Source of the DNA: Hesseltinella vesiculosa
Lineage: Eukaryota; Mucoromycota; Mucoromycetes; Mucorales; Cunninghamellaceae
Direction of reading: 5' to 3'
Length of the DNA: 64,000 bases
NCBI GenBank assembly: GCA_002104935.1
Contig: MCGT01000005.1
Coordinates: forward strand, 310,001-374,000
In this document: piece by piece, positions 20,901-32,496 of the stretch
How the letters are laid out: each line of letters begins with the position of its first letter
Numbering within the stretch: the stretch's first letter is position 1
The notes under the pieces: generated by a model
The model's database searches: none
What the model saw: only the letters and a program-made list of their open reading frames with translations
Told to the model about the DNA's origin: nothing
Position numbers and translations under genes: made by a program

Positions 20901-23271
20901 ATGTTTTCGGTGTATTGCTCTCGGTGTGTTGCTCTCGGTGCAAAGCCTTCTCTCATACGGCTTTTGGTTGCCAGCATGTCTTGGCTGGTCTTCAGTATCA
21001 CCTGCTATTGGTGATGGGCGGGCGGTGGGCATTCCTTGCAAACTCAATTCTTGGTAAGTAGCCTGCAAAAAAAAAAAAAAAATCTTGGTTTTGACTTCTG
21101 CTCTCGTTGCTTATTGACCAAATCTTAGCGGTGATCTTCTTGGTGCAATGCTGGGTGGGCACACGCATCTTGCAGAATACCCAGGGAGGAACTCCCCTTT
21201 AGTGGTTACGCTTGAAAAAGTGTGGCCATCGGAGAAGCTTATCTTATGATAGCCACTCACTATCCACGGATAGTCACCTCTGCAAGATGCTGTGCTTCTT
21301 GGTGCTGTGCTGAGATGTCACTTCTGGTGTTACGGTGTCTCGTCTTGGTGTTGCGGTGTGTTGACTTGGTGTCATGATGTTTTCGGTGCATTGCTCTCGG
21401 TGTTGCGGTGTCTTGTCTTGGTGTCATGATGTTTTCGGTGCATTGCTCTCGGTGTGTTGCTCTTGGTGCAAAGCCTACTCTCATACGGCTTTGGCTGCCA
21501 GCATGTCTTGGCTGGTCTTCAGTATCACCTGCTATTGGTGATGGGCGGGCGGTGGGCATTCCTTGCAAACTCAATTCTTGGTAAGTAGCCCGCAAAAAAA
21601 AAAAAAAATCTTGGTTTTGACTTCTGCTCTCGTTGCTTATTGACCAAATCTTAGCGGTGATCTTCTTGGTGCAATGCTGGTGGGCACACGCATCTTGCAG
21701 AATACCCAGGGAGGAACTCCCCTTTAGTGGTTACGCTTGAAAAAGTGTGGCCATCGGAGAAGCTTATCTTATGATAGCCACTCACTATCCACGGATAGTC
21801 ACCTCTGCAAGATGCTGTGCTTCTTGGTGCTGTGCTGAGATGTCACTTCTGGTGTTACGGTGTCTCGTCTTGGTGTTGCGGTGTGTTGACTTGGTGTCAT
21901 GATGTTTTCGGTGCATTGCTCTCGGTGTTGCGGTGTCTTGTCTTGGTGTCATGATGTTTTTGGTGTATTGCTCTCGGTGTTGCGATGTCTTGTCTTGGTG
22001 TCATGATGTTTTCGGTGTATTGCTCTCGGTGTGTTGCTCTCGGTGCAAAGCCTTCTCTCATACGGCTTTTGGTTGCCAGCATGTCTTGGCTGGTCTTCAG
22101 TATCACCTGCTATTGGTGATGGGCGGGCGGTGGGCATTCCTTGCAAACTCAATTCTTGGTAAGTAGCCCACAAAAAAAAAAAATCTTGGCTTTAACTTCT
22201 GCTCTCGTTGCTTATTGACCAAATCTTAGCGGTGATCTTCTTGGTGCAATGCTGGGTGGGCACACGCATCTTGCAGAATACCCAGGGAGGAACTCCCCTT
22301 TAGTGGTTACGCTTGAAAAAGTGTGGCCATCGGAGAAGCTTATCTTATGATAGCCACTCACTATCCACGGATAGTCACCTCTGCAAGATGCTGTGCTTCT
22401 TGGTGCTGTGCTGAGATGTCACTTCTGGTGTTGCGGTGTATTGTCTTGATGTTGCGGTGTGTTGACTTGGTGTCATGATGTTTTCGGTGTGCTGCTCTCG
22501 GTGTTGCGATGTCTTGTCTTGGTGTCATGATGTTTTCGGTGTATTGCTCTCGGTGTGTTGCTCTTGGTGCAAAGCCTTCTCTCATACGGCTTTTGGTTGC
22601 CAGCATGTCTTGGCTGGTCTTCAGTATCACCTGCTATTGGTGATGGGCGGGCGGTGGGCATTCCTTGCAAACTCAATTCTTGGTAAGTAGCCCACAAAAA
22701 AAAAAAAAATCTTGGCTTTAACTTCTGCTCTCGTTGCTTATTGACCAAATCTTAGCGGTGATCTTCTTGGTGCAATGCTGGTGGGCACACGCATCTTGCA
22801 GAATACCCAGGGAGGAACTCCCATTTCGTGGTTACGCTTGAAAAAGTGTGGTCATGGGCGAAGCTTATCTTTTGATAGTCACTCACTATCCACGGATAGT
22901 CACCTCTGCAAGATGCTGTGCTTCTTGGTGCTGTGCTGAGATGTCTCGTCTGGTGTTGTGCGGTGTCTCGTCTGGTGTTGTGCGGTGTCTCGTCTGGTGT
23001 TGTGCGGTGTCTCGTCTGGTGTTGTGCGGTGTCTCGTCTGGTGTTGTGCGGTGTCTCGTCTGGTGTTGTGCGGTGTCTCGTCTGGTGTTGTGCGGTGTCT
23101 CGTCTGGTGTTGTGCGGTGTCTCGTCTCGGTGTCTTGATGTTTTCGGTGTGCTGCTCTCGGTGTGTTGCTTTCGTTGCAAAGCCTACTCTCATACGGCTT
23201 TTGGTTGCCAGCATGTCTTGGCTGGTCTTCAGTATCACCTGCATTGGTGATGGGCGGGCGGTGGGCCTTTT
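18000..23271 (+). repeat. Macrosatellite array, about nine units of 522-679 bp
   Basis: The landmark CATGTCTTGGCTGG/A occurs at 18038, 18617, 19139, 19719, 20398, 20975, 21502, 22080, 22604 and 23212. Spacings are 579, 522, 580, 679, 577, 527, 578, 524 and 608 bp. Each unit has a conserved half (TATTGGTGATGGGCGGGCGG, AGTAGCCC, a poly-A run, TCTTGGCTTTAACTTCTGCT, the ACTATCCACGGATAGT hairpin). A variable half is made of minisatellite words (GGTGTTGCGGTGT, TTGACTTGGTGTC, ATGATGTTTTCGGTGT) whose copy number sets unit length. Short frames of 60-110 codons recur in every unit as a result of repetition and are not genes. Confidence 0.95.
22944..23119 (+). repeat. 22-bp minisatellite, eight exact units
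   Basis: The unit TCTCGTCTGGTGTTGTGCGG plus TG is repeated eight times without change, with a partial ninth at 23120. It lies in the last satellite unit. Because 22 is not a multiple of three and the unit has no stop in several frames, long frames run through it on both strands; none looks like a protein. Confidence 0.95.
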
Positions 23272-23399
23272 TTTGACTTCAAGTCTTTGGTATGTCAAAA
23301 ATAAAAAAAAAAAAGAAAAAAAAACCTTCTTCTTACACCCCATCTTGTTTGGTATGTATGCTTGCTCTCCAACTTTTTTCAATGCCTTTTTTCAGTGTG

Positions 23400-23770
23400 G
23401 TTCTTGGCGCTGGACACTCCTAGATCAATGTGCAATTATGCAAGAGTGCCCAAACCAATGAATGATTATGATCCTGAAAAAATTGCGCCGATTGATGATG
23501 ATCACTCAGCCAACTTTGGCTCACATTCGCTTTTACACTTCCGACCCACCAGCTAAAAAAATGAAAAAATCGGTCATTTTCATCAGGGAACACCCCAGGC
23601 TACCTGATCAAACATCACAGCGCAAAATTGATCTAAATAATCCCCCCCAAATTTTCCATGCTAGTACAAACTGATGAGATATGGCTTTTGTTAAAGTTTT
23701 AACTCTCTCAGGCAGCGCAGGGAAGAAAACTAGGCTGGCAAACATGCACTCAAAATGATTTCGCTACCCA
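23400..23770 (+). repeat. Fold-back/TIR family repeat, copy e
   Basis: Aligns over about 330 bp with the copy at 35220-35490, including GATCCTGAAAAAATTGCG, CTAAAAAAATGAAAAAATCG, ATCACAGCGCAAAATTGATC and GGCTGGCAAACATGCAC. It starts a short distance after the last satellite unit. It is non-coding. Confidence 0.75.
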
Positions 23771-24002
23771 ACCATGGCATGGCAAAAAAAGCAGATCCAT
23801 ATGTAACAAGAGAATGTTTGTGTGGTTTTGCTAGAGCCAGTTTCACGGGTGACTATGATGGGATCGTTTGCTTTTCCAAAGTTCCGATTTGATGAAGAGA
23901 GCTCCAGCTTTCGCTGACTACAATTTGTCCTGAGTGCCCGGCCAGGAACGAAAGGTCTGTGCGGATGCTAAATTAGCAAACTATTTTGCTCTAATTTGTA
24001 TT

Positions 24003-24376
24003 GTAAAAAAAAAAAAAATACGTTGCAAGCACTTTTCAATCGGATCGACGTGAATTTTTAAGCGAAGGCGCAAATGCATGATGGACGACGGCGCTGAAAA
24101 AATAAGGCCAATCGGTGAAGGGTTGCCCAGCCAACGTTTGTGACCCTTCGCCAGCTCGTTTATTTTAATTTTTGACCAGATCACCCTGGGGAACCTCTGA
24201 CATGTTTTAGCTGGAGATTCGGAGTTGTCATAACGAAGCGGTAAATAATTGGCTGGACAACCTTCACCGATTGACCTGATTTTGTCATCATCATTCGTGC
24301 GCTTTGGAGCCCATGTAATTTTTCACGTCGATTCATCTGTTTAAAAGTGTTGAGCAGCATTCATCCTTTTTTTTCC
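24003..24376. mobile_element. Palindromic fold-back MITE, complete copy
   Basis: The left arm (about 24003-24200) and right arm (about 24200-24376) are imperfect reverse complements. The left arm has CACTTTTCAATCGGATCGACGTGAA, shortened here to its core ATCGACGTGAA, then AAGGCCAATCGGTGAAGG and CCCAGCCAA; the reverse of the right arm has ATCGACGTGAA, AGGTCAATCGGTGAAGG and TCCAGCCAA. Copies elsewhere in the window look like single arms, so this is the best candidate for an intact member of the family. It encodes nothing. The target-site duplication could not be defined because the ends lie in A/T runs. Confidence 0.7.
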
Positions 24377-24693
24377 AGGACGGAGAAAAAATTGGCTGGC
24401 GACATTCGACTTCCGAAGTGTGTTTTCGATTCTTGTCATCAGCCACCTCCAGGTAGCTAGGTACAGGGTCTGGGAGATATGTGATTTTATGAAAGAGCTT
24501 TTATCGTCACACTGTCCTCGTATGAAAGATCTGGGGCGAGCCAAGCAAAAGCACAATGCACACGAGGCAGCTGTGACCTATGCCTGACCGAGCAGTGGCG
24601 ACTGTGCGGGGTTCCAAAAGCAAAACAAAAAAAGCACGGCTGGCCAAGCCTTTTTTTTCTTTCTTTCTTCCTCTCATTTTTTGTCGATTAACG
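24377..24693 (+). promoter_or_regulatory. Upstream region of RPS18
   Basis: About 320 bp between the fold-back element and the RPS18 start codon. The T/C-rich tract just before the ATG (about 24652-24684, TTTTTTTTCTTTCTTTCTTC) is the only promoter-like feature. Such pyrimidine tracts are common upstream of fungal ribosomal protein genes. No TATA box is obvious. Confidence 0.4.
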
Positions 24694-25432
24694 ATGGTAT
24701 GTACTTTTGACACGAAACGCAATGAATCACAAGAGAACGATAGTATCATACATCAGAAACGATGGATGGATTGATGAACGACCGAGATGGCCATTGGATG
24801 GATGGATGGATAATCAGCTTGCTTTTTTTTTTTGGAACATGCTGACCCTGTCCTTGCCACATACTTCCATGGGACAGCCTCCGTTGACAGAGATGCGATG
24901 CTTTGGCGATGCCTTTGGCGATGCTTTGATATACCCACTGAACTAATCATGTCCATTTTTTTTTTGCTAGTCGCTCGTTGTTCCCGAACGCAACCAATTC
25001 CAGCACATCATTCGTCTCCTCAACACTAACGTTGACGGTAAGGACAAGATCACCATTGCTCTGACCTCCGTCAAGGGTGTGGGTCGTCGTTTTGCCAACA
25101 TTGCTTGCAAGAAGGCTGATGTCGACTTGAACAAGCGTGCTGGTGAACTCTCCAACGAAGAATTGGAACGTATCGTCACCATCTTGCAAAACCCTGCCCA
25201 ATACAAGATCCCCAACTGGTTCCTCAACAGACAAAAGGATATCGTCGATGGCAAGTACTCCCAAGTCATCTCCAACATCTTGGACACCAAGATGCGTGAA
25301 GATTTGGAACGTATGAAGAAGATCCGTCTTCACCGTGGTCTCCGTCACTACTGGGGTCTCCGTGTCCGTGGTCAACACACCAAGACCACCGGCCGTCGTG
25401 GCCGCACCGTTGGTGTCTCCAAGAAGAAATAA
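24694..25432 (+). CDS. RPS18: 40S ribosomal protein S18 (uS13)
   Basis: Cytosolic small-subunit ribosomal protein that sits in the head of the 40S subunit and contacts the P-site tRNA. Model: exon 1 is only the ATG (24694-24696) followed by GTATGT, intron 24697-24970, exon 2 24971-25432, giving 154 residues, as usual for the family. The protein opens M-S-L-V-V-P-E and has the helix-two-turn-helix part K-G-V-G-R-R-F-A, the [19 protein letters not shown] block and the [12 protein letters not shown] tail. An ATG closer to exon 2 (24950) is followed by poly-T and no splice donor, so it was not used. An intron directly after the start codon is common in fungal ribosomal protein genes. First gene of the dense region. 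Confidence 0.93.
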
Positions 25433-25872
25433 ATCATGTAAGCTTTTCTCATCCAAAAATCCAATGGCCAGGCCCAACTGATTTTCTCCTTTAGTTTCTT
25501 TTGCACTTCATCTCACCCGTTCAATAAATTCTGTTTTTTTGACGTTCTTTTATTTCATTGTTCCTCGGCCCCTGCGCTGAAGCCATGGGCAAGAAAAGAA
25601 AAAAAAAAGTGTCTTTCATGCAGCGTCGTCCCCTCTGCTCATCAATTGTCGTGCCGTTGCAGAATGATCACCTAGTTGATGACCAATGCAAATATCTCAC
25701 ACTGATTCATTGAGCTCAAACGTGCTGTGCCGTACACGCGCCATTTCATTCTGGGCGGTATTAACCAGGCTTCAGCATGATGTGGAACGACGGCGCAAGA
25801 GAAGCAAACTGAGCAAAGAAAAAATTGGTGATCGATGCATTTATTTATTTTTATTTTTTTTTGGAGTTGGAT
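25433..25872. other. Intergenic region between convergent genes
   Basis: Separates the 3' ends of RPS18 (+) and the Nup155-like gene (-). A TTCAATAAATTCT at about 25519 may be the RPS18 polyadenylation signal. On the other strand an AT-rich run with overlapping AATAAA words (about 25836-25858, reverse strand) lies just past the nucleoporin stop. No gene seen. Confidence 0.5.
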
Positions 25873-28535
25873 TTAAGCGTGGAACAAATATCTGATGTCA
25901 TCGCCTGCCAGGTCTTGTGCGCAGGCAGATCCTTCAAAAGTCATCAACACAGAGCTGTATGTCAGTGCCATGATCTTGTCTTCGGATCCGATAGGGAATC
26001 TAAAGGAAGAAAAACGAAACGGTCAACTTTGGCTGTCGGCAAGAGAGAAGAGCGCTTATTGCTCTTACGTTTTCAATTGAGCACCAAGATCCTTGTCGAT
26101 GACGGTGATGGCAAGCGTAATAACGTTGACCATTGCCTTGATCAGGTCGTCCAAGTGTTGGGTGGATAATTGCTCAGGTGAGTGAGGGTCTAATTGATTG
26201 AGTTGCCTAGTTACACAAAGAGGAAGATATTTAGTGCATCTGGTTATCTACCGAAAAAAAAAACATACAAGTGAGCGTGCAACTTTCTTAACGATTGCTG
26301 GATGCTGTTGAGCTGGCTCCTGCTGATGGCAGTTTCATATTTCTTTTGCTTGTTGACGAGACTAGAGAAAGAGAGGCATAAGCTCGTCTGTGATATTTCT
26401 TTTTGCTAGACCTACGCTGATTTGAAGAGGGGCTGTGACCAGATGGGTCGAATGAGTCGATGGATATACAAGGCAAGACCGTCATGGCGTGAGGAATATG
26501 TCTGGCCATTGCCGCAAGGGATCAACCCAGATTGATGGCCAAGCTGGGTCAAGAGATCAAAGGCAACTTTGCTGGCAATAGTGGACAATGCGAGCAGGCC
26601 ATTGGGCTGAGCAAACAAGTCGCGCGTTGGGGGGAGCGCTGGCTCGGTGCAAGCAATCAGACCATAGCAAAGGGCGGACACTTGGATAGGTCCATATTGC
26701 TGAAGGAAGGCTTGGTATTCAGGCGTTTGGGATGAGAAACGAGGGCCGGCACGGACAATCAGGTTGTACAGCATGTCGATAGGCCGTTGTTTGATCAGCA
26801 ACGTCAAGCCAGTTGCAGTCAACAACAGGAATTGACGCTTGGGCTCTGTGACAGCCAACGCCAGTTCGTTCAACTTGAAAGGTGTGCTGGACATTTCCGT
26901 CATTGCTAACACTGGCTCCGGTATCGCTTGCTGGTTCACCAAGTCACACAAGTAGAATCGACCGCCCTGTTCCAAAAAAAAAAAAAAAAAGTCAGGGACA
27001 ACCCATTCAAGTTAATAGCTCGATTACAAGTTGAGCCAAGGTGGCCATGTCGGGAGACATGGTATAAAGCGTATGGGCTTGGTTTGCTTCGGTGACCGTG
27101 ATAAAAGACCCATTGCTGTACAGGGATTTCTGGATGAGAGCAGATGGGGTGGATGGCGTCGAGGGTTGGCTATCCAAGACAGGTGGGGTGCGCACAAAGC
27201 ACAAGGCTAGGCCGGTTGGTCTGTTCTCCTTGACATTGTTGGTCAGATACAGTCGACATCCTAGGGTGGTGACGGCAACAAGTTGGTATCGTGCTGATTC
27301 AGAGGGGCCAGTGGCATAGATGGACTGAATTTTGAAATTGCTGGGTGTAAAGTGCATCGACGTTGTCTGGAGCATCGAAGCATCTTGGCGAATATTCTTG
27401 TTTGTGCAAATAAACCGGTAGTCTTCTCCTCTTTCGCCTAGGTCGATCACCTATATAATTTGCAAAACAAAATTAACCATCCATAAAAAAGGGCGCGAGA
27501 TCCTTACGTCGATCATGGACGAGTCGGTCAGTTGATATAAAACATGGCCATCCTGACTGAGTTCCATGCCAATGTAGCGTTCAGCGCCGAATTGGAAAAA
27601 GCCCATGCTGTTGGTCAGCAGCTTTTTATAGCAGCCCTTTGTAAACCATCCGTCTTCGCTCTAACATATCAACTGCGTCAGTCATGCCTTTTTTTTTCTT
27701 TTTTCTCTTACTTGGTAAAACAATTCCCAGATATTGCCATCATCTCCAAGCATAAACACGCGACCAGTGGGTGTGCCAAGAATAGATCGCATGCGGATAT
27801 CGACATTGGTGAATATGTTGGTCTTGTAAAACACGAGCGAGTCGGTGAGGTTGGCGTCGCATTTGTACTGCAGCGCAATGATATTGACGGTGCGGGTAGT
27901 GGCAATGATTAGGACGTGTGTGATTTCTTTGGCAAACAGATCAGGCCTGGGCTTGCACAGGCCTACGGCTACAATGTCATACTCTTCCTCGTAAACATTG
28001 TGCTCTTGTCTACAGGGAAAGGTTATTCAGCAAAGCCAAATCGGTCTGGAGAGAGAAATACATACCTTTCATTGTAGTTCCATAGGTAAAGTTTGTTCTT
28101 GACGACAAAATAGGCACGATGGATATCTGTCAGAAGACCAGCGGGTTCATTTGGGCCACCTAGTACGCCAATGCACAAATGAGTTCAGCCTTCTCAGCCT
28201 CGCAGAAAAACACTTTTTGCAGAAAAGCACTTACGCTTTTGGACCATTTCCAACGCAGCAACAGGCATGGTAAAGGTGGAGGCGGCAATGATCGTCTGAG
28301 TAATGCTATCTAGCGTTGGTGCATACTGCATGGGTGAATGCTGGCCTAAGAGTAAAAGAAAAAGTAAGAGACCGTGTGGTAGGTGTTTGGATCCATGCAG
28401 TCATTCGATTGGCTTACTGAGAGCATCGCCAAGGTCAGGAAACTGGTCATCCACATGAGAGATTTGATTCAAGGTCTGGATACCCGTCTTTGCTGACTGG
28501 ATACTGGAATGGAGCGATTGATTGGCAATCATCAT
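25873..28535 (-). CDS. Nup155/Nup170-type nucleoporin, shortened
   Basis: Scaffold nucleoporin of the inner ring of the nuclear pore. Ten exons keep frame: 28418-28535, 28235-28345, 28066-28159, 27712-28009, 27508-27660, 27028-27450, 26416-26966, 26269-26361, 26069-26206, 25873-25999. The product is 701 residues. The N-terminal beta-propeller region is well preserved (V-V-K-N-K-L-Y-L-W-N-Y, R-S-I-L-G-T-P-T-G-R-V-F-M), followed by the family-typical I-P-E-P-V-L, R-P-I-D-M-L, Q-Y-G-P-I-Q, S-R-H-D-G-L-A-L-Y and R-L-I-R-P-I-W blocks. Full-length family members have about 1300-1400 residues; here the frame stops in the early alpha-solenoid with Y-L-F-H-A, and AATAAA-type signals follow at once. 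Either the C-terminal half is lost, or it is encoded elsewhere. Shares a 346-bp divergent promoter with VPS16. Confidence 0.85.
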
Positions 28536-28881
28536 GAACCAAGAGGCAAGATCAAGAAAAAGGGAATATAACTGTTAATAACAAAATGGGTGGCTGGATG
28601 ACGGTCGCTGGTAAACGTTATGCTTTCGGCAATTGTTTCTTCTTTTTCTTTAATCTATCCACTTTAATGGTAGCAGGACGAGTACAGAACAACAATAGAA
28701 GAGAACAAGGAAAAAAGGCAAGAGAAGAAAAAATGGAAGAGAGGAAAAAAAAAAAAAAAAAAAAAAAAACATGCCCAGGATTTGGACGCGGTGCCTTTTT
28801 TGGTCTCACACACACAAAAGATTCAGTCACAGACAGCAGCTCTTCCTCTTTCTTTCACGTTCTCTTCTCTTCATCCTCCTG
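28536..28881. promoter_or_regulatory. Divergent promoter, Nup155-like / VPS16
   Basis: 346 bp between two start codons on opposite strands. It contains a long A-run (about 28745-28770) and CT-rich stretches near the VPS16 start. No specific operator recognised. Confidence 0.45.
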
Positions 28882-31800
28882 ATGACACCTAATCCAACAG
28901 CTGACTGGATCCAATTAAATGCAAGTACACCATTTGTTCCTTGCTCTATGCTTAATAGCGCTTTTTTTCTACCTTAGGACCGGTTTTATAGGTAGAGCTT
29001 TGACGCTCATTTTCAACGGAAAGAGCCATCACTCACTCTACTGACCTTAGAAAACAAGAAGTCTATTCCTTGGCATGGAACCAAACTGATCTATCCAAAT
29101 ACATGATAGCTGCCGCTCAATATGGTGGCCCCATTGGTATGCCCCCATGTCATTGTTCCTCAGAAAAAAAAAAAGCGATACACTTAACCCTTTCCCCTTA
29201 TCATGTGACCTCCACCCATAGCCATGATCCGTGACGATAAAAAAGTGCTTTTACTACAAAAACAGCAACCCATCAAGCCAACTATCTACATGTATACCGC
29301 CTCTGGCAAATTAATTGACCAAATCCTCGTAATGACTAACAACGCTGCGCTTCAACACTGATTTTTTTTTTAAAGTGGGACAGAGGCCGCATTGTTGCCT
29401 TGGGATGGTCTGACGAAGAAAAACTGGTGGTGGTAACAGAGGATGGTATTGTACGGCTGTACCCTCTCCATGGTGAACCCACCCACTTCTCACTTGGCAA
29501 GGTACAAAACGCGCGTGCCATAAAAAAGTCGTTCATGCGTCAATTATCTAGGATGCCAGTGACTTTGGGGTGGTGGACTGTCAGATTTGGGGCGGCGGCC
29601 TTGTGGCGATGCTCAGCAACCATCAACTTGTCTCTGTCATTGACTTTTGCGAACCTCAGCCTAAACACATGGCCGACACTGGCTTGTTTGAAATGCCTCA
29701 CAGCTGGACCGTCATCCCTCCGCAGTATACCTTGAGCCGGCATGTTGAAGTGCTCATTGCCACCGGCACAACCATCCTTGTGGTCGATAGCAAAGAAACC
29801 CAAGATCAGGTAACATCCTTTGGCCAGCCATTTTACTTTTCCTTGCTCACCCCTTCCTTCCGGGACTGATCAAGCTGCTGCAACAAGGCCCATTTACGAA
29901 GATGACGGTCTCTCCCAACGGCAAATTCCTCGCCCTCTTTACAGCCGAAGGCAAGCTCTGGGTCGTCTCCACTGACTTTGAAAAGAACCTTTCTGAATAT
30001 GCCACCAAGTCCAAAGTCCCTCCTCAACAACTGGTCTGGTACGTTACTCACATGAACGAAAAAAAAAAAAAAGAACTCACGCTATACTAATGTATGACAG
30101 GTGTGGAACAGACTCCGTGGTGATGTACTGGGACAAGATTGTACTGATGATTGGGCCCTTTGGTGACTGGATCAAGTTTTCCTATGACGACGCCATTTTC
30201 CTCTCCTCGGAAATCGACGGCATCCGCATCATGAGCAGTGACAAGTGCGAGCTGCTGCAAAAAGTACCAAGTAAGTCCCTGCCGCCCCTCACCCAATGCA
30301 CGCACTTAGCCTTTCCCCCACCGTAGCTTCCACTGAAGGCATTTTCAAAATCGGTTCTACTTCACCTGCTGCCATGCTCTACGACGCCCTGGATCATTAC
30401 GAGGTAATCATAGAATGGCTCCGCTTGAGCGATCGACTCACCCTGGATGTGTTTAATCTACAGAGAAAAAGCCCCAAAGCCGATGAAAACATCCGCACCA
30501 TCCGACCCGATTTACTGGATGCTGTTGATGGCTGCATTGAAGCCGCCGGCTTTGAATTCCACCACTATTACCAGCGCATGCTCCTCAAGACCGCCTCCTT
30601 TGGCAAATGCTTTTTGGACAACTACAACTCGGATCGTTTTGTGGAAATGGCCCAAGCTCTGCGTGTGCTCAATGCTGTTCGCTTCTATGACATTGGCATC
30701 CCTCTGACCTTTGCCCAGTAAGATATCTCGCTGATGGAATCTCTCTCTCTGAAGAAAATACCTGACCGCCTCTTTTTTCTTCTTCTAGATACAAACGCCT
30801 CACCCCGGAATGCCTAGTCGATCGCCTTGTGCAACGCCATCAGCACCTGCTTGCTCTTCGTATTGCTGATTACTTGAACCTGCCTGCTGATAATATCTTG
30901 ATCCACTGGGCCTGTGCCAAGGTAATGACCCCTTCAGCATCATACATGTCTCACTTTTTTTTTTTTTAACAGATCAAAAAATCCACAGACGATGAGGATG
31001 CCACCTGTCGGGCCATTGTGGAAAAGCTGGCCAAGCATCCCGGGCTCTCGTATGCCGAAATTGCAAAAACAGCCTACGACAATGGCCAATCCCGCCTAGC
31101 AACAAAGGTACGTCTCACTGCGTCGCTTTCAATGAGTCTGATCTTTTTTTTTTTTTTTTTTTTTTTTTCACAGCTGCTGGATTATGAGCCTCGGGCGGCT
31201 GATCAGGTGCCATTGTTAATGTCCATGCAAGAAGATGACATCGCCCTGACCAAAGCCATCGAAAGTGGTGACACGGATCTTGGTAAGAAAAAAAAGGAAC
31301 ACACCCTCGTCTGACACCTTTTTTTTTTTTTTTTGTAAGTGCACCTTGTGATTTTTCACTTGAAGCGCAAGCTACCGCTGGGTGAATTCTTTCGAATGAT
31401 CAATAACAAACCCTTGGCCTGCAGTTTGCTGGAAGTGTACTGCAAGGAACAGGATCAAGAACTGCTCAAAGACTTTTATTACCAAGATGACCGACGCCTC
31501 GACAGCGCCAATATGATTGCTGCCGAAGGATTCCATTTGGAGGTACTGTCCTAGCTGCAACGTGTACATTCTTACCGACCTTGTTTAGGATGTGAGTGAG
31601 CGTATTAGCAAATTGAAAATCGCGAACAAGACGTATCAAGACGACAAGAACAGCGTGTTTGAGGCAAAGGCCATGGATGAAGCCATCAAACTCTTGCAAG
31701 CACAAGCCCAGCTAGAAAAAGATACCCACCATCCCTTTACTGGCCTCTCCGTCAGCGAAACGATCTATAAATGCACCACCCTCGGCCACCACACCAAGGC

Positions 31801-32352
31801 CTCCAAGATCCGAAGCGATTTCAAGGTCCCCGATAAAAGGTATAGGCTATAAAATGATCCCACAGCACTTGCTTAAGCTTACGATCACCAACATAGATTC
31901 TGGTGGATCAAGCTGCGCGCACTCGTGGAAGTGCGAGATTGGGAACAATTAGAAAAGCTGTCAAAGAGCAAGAAGTCTCCCATCGGCTACGAGGTAACCC
32001 CCCCTTTTTTTTTAGCCTACCCACCTGACACCTCATGTGACATTCCTTAGCCATTTGTGGAAGAGTGTATCAAGGCCAAGCAATACCAAGAAGCAAGTAA
32101 ATATATCCTCAAGTGTGAACCAAGCAGCCGTCCCAGCCTCTTTGTCAAGATTGGCGCCTTCAAGGAAGCCGGCGAACAGGCATTCCTCAACAAGGACATC
32201 GACGGACTGCGGTAAACAACCTCCCACCGAATCTCTGCACATTCACTGACACCTTTTTTTAATTCTTATACAGCCAAGTCCGAGCAAAATGCACCAACCA
32301 CCTTGTCGCCCAAGAATTGGACGCCTTGCTGGCTCAGCTACATGCAAAGTAG
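28882..32352 (+). CDS. VPS16: Vacuolar sorting protein VPS16 (HOPS/CORVET core)
   Basis: Core subunit of the HOPS and CORVET tethering complexes for fusion at endosomes and vacuoles. Seventeen exons keep frame: 28882-28920, 28978-28991, 29051-29136, 29222-29328, 29376-29501, 29552-29809, 29875-30038, 30101-30270, 30327-30717, 30789-30921, 30973-31107, 31174-31282, 31340-31542, 31589-31839, 31897-31993, 32051-32211, 32274-32352. The product is 840 residues, the usual size. N-terminal Vps16 domain: A-D-W at 7-9, D-R-F-Y-R-K-Q, A-Q-Y-G-G-P-I-A, I-R-D-D-K-K. The C-terminal Vps16 helical domain is complete, with [10 protein letters not shown] and F-W-W-I-K-L-R-A-L. Intron 1 uses a GC donor (GCAAGT), which is the only choice that joins the N terminus to the D-R-F-Y-R block in frame. 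The next gene starts only 144 bp downstream on the same strand. Confidence 0.93.
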
Positions 32353-32496
32353 CACAAAAAATCACAGGCCGCCAAAGAATTAAAAAATTGCCCTCCCTTT
32401 TCATTGCTCCTCCTTTTTCTCGGTCTCTCCACAATTGAATGTATGGAACCCCCCTGTCTTTCTGAATAATCGCCTTTTTTTTATTGATAATACGAA

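Noticed and set aside
22944..23119. Possible CRISPR-like array
   Set aside because: The 22-bp units are directly adjacent with no spacers between them; it is a plain minisatellite in a eukaryotic satellite.
18300..23270. Recurring 60-110-codon ORFs on both strands (His/Arg/Thr-rich or Cys/Leu-rich)
   Set aside because: They come from the satellite words, recur in every unit, change frame with unit length and have no motif.
24950..25432. RPS18 start at the ATG of ATGTCCATTTTT near 24950
   Set aside because: It is followed by poly-T without a splice donor and would not give the conserved S-L-V-V-P-E start; the upstream ATG followed by GTATGT does.
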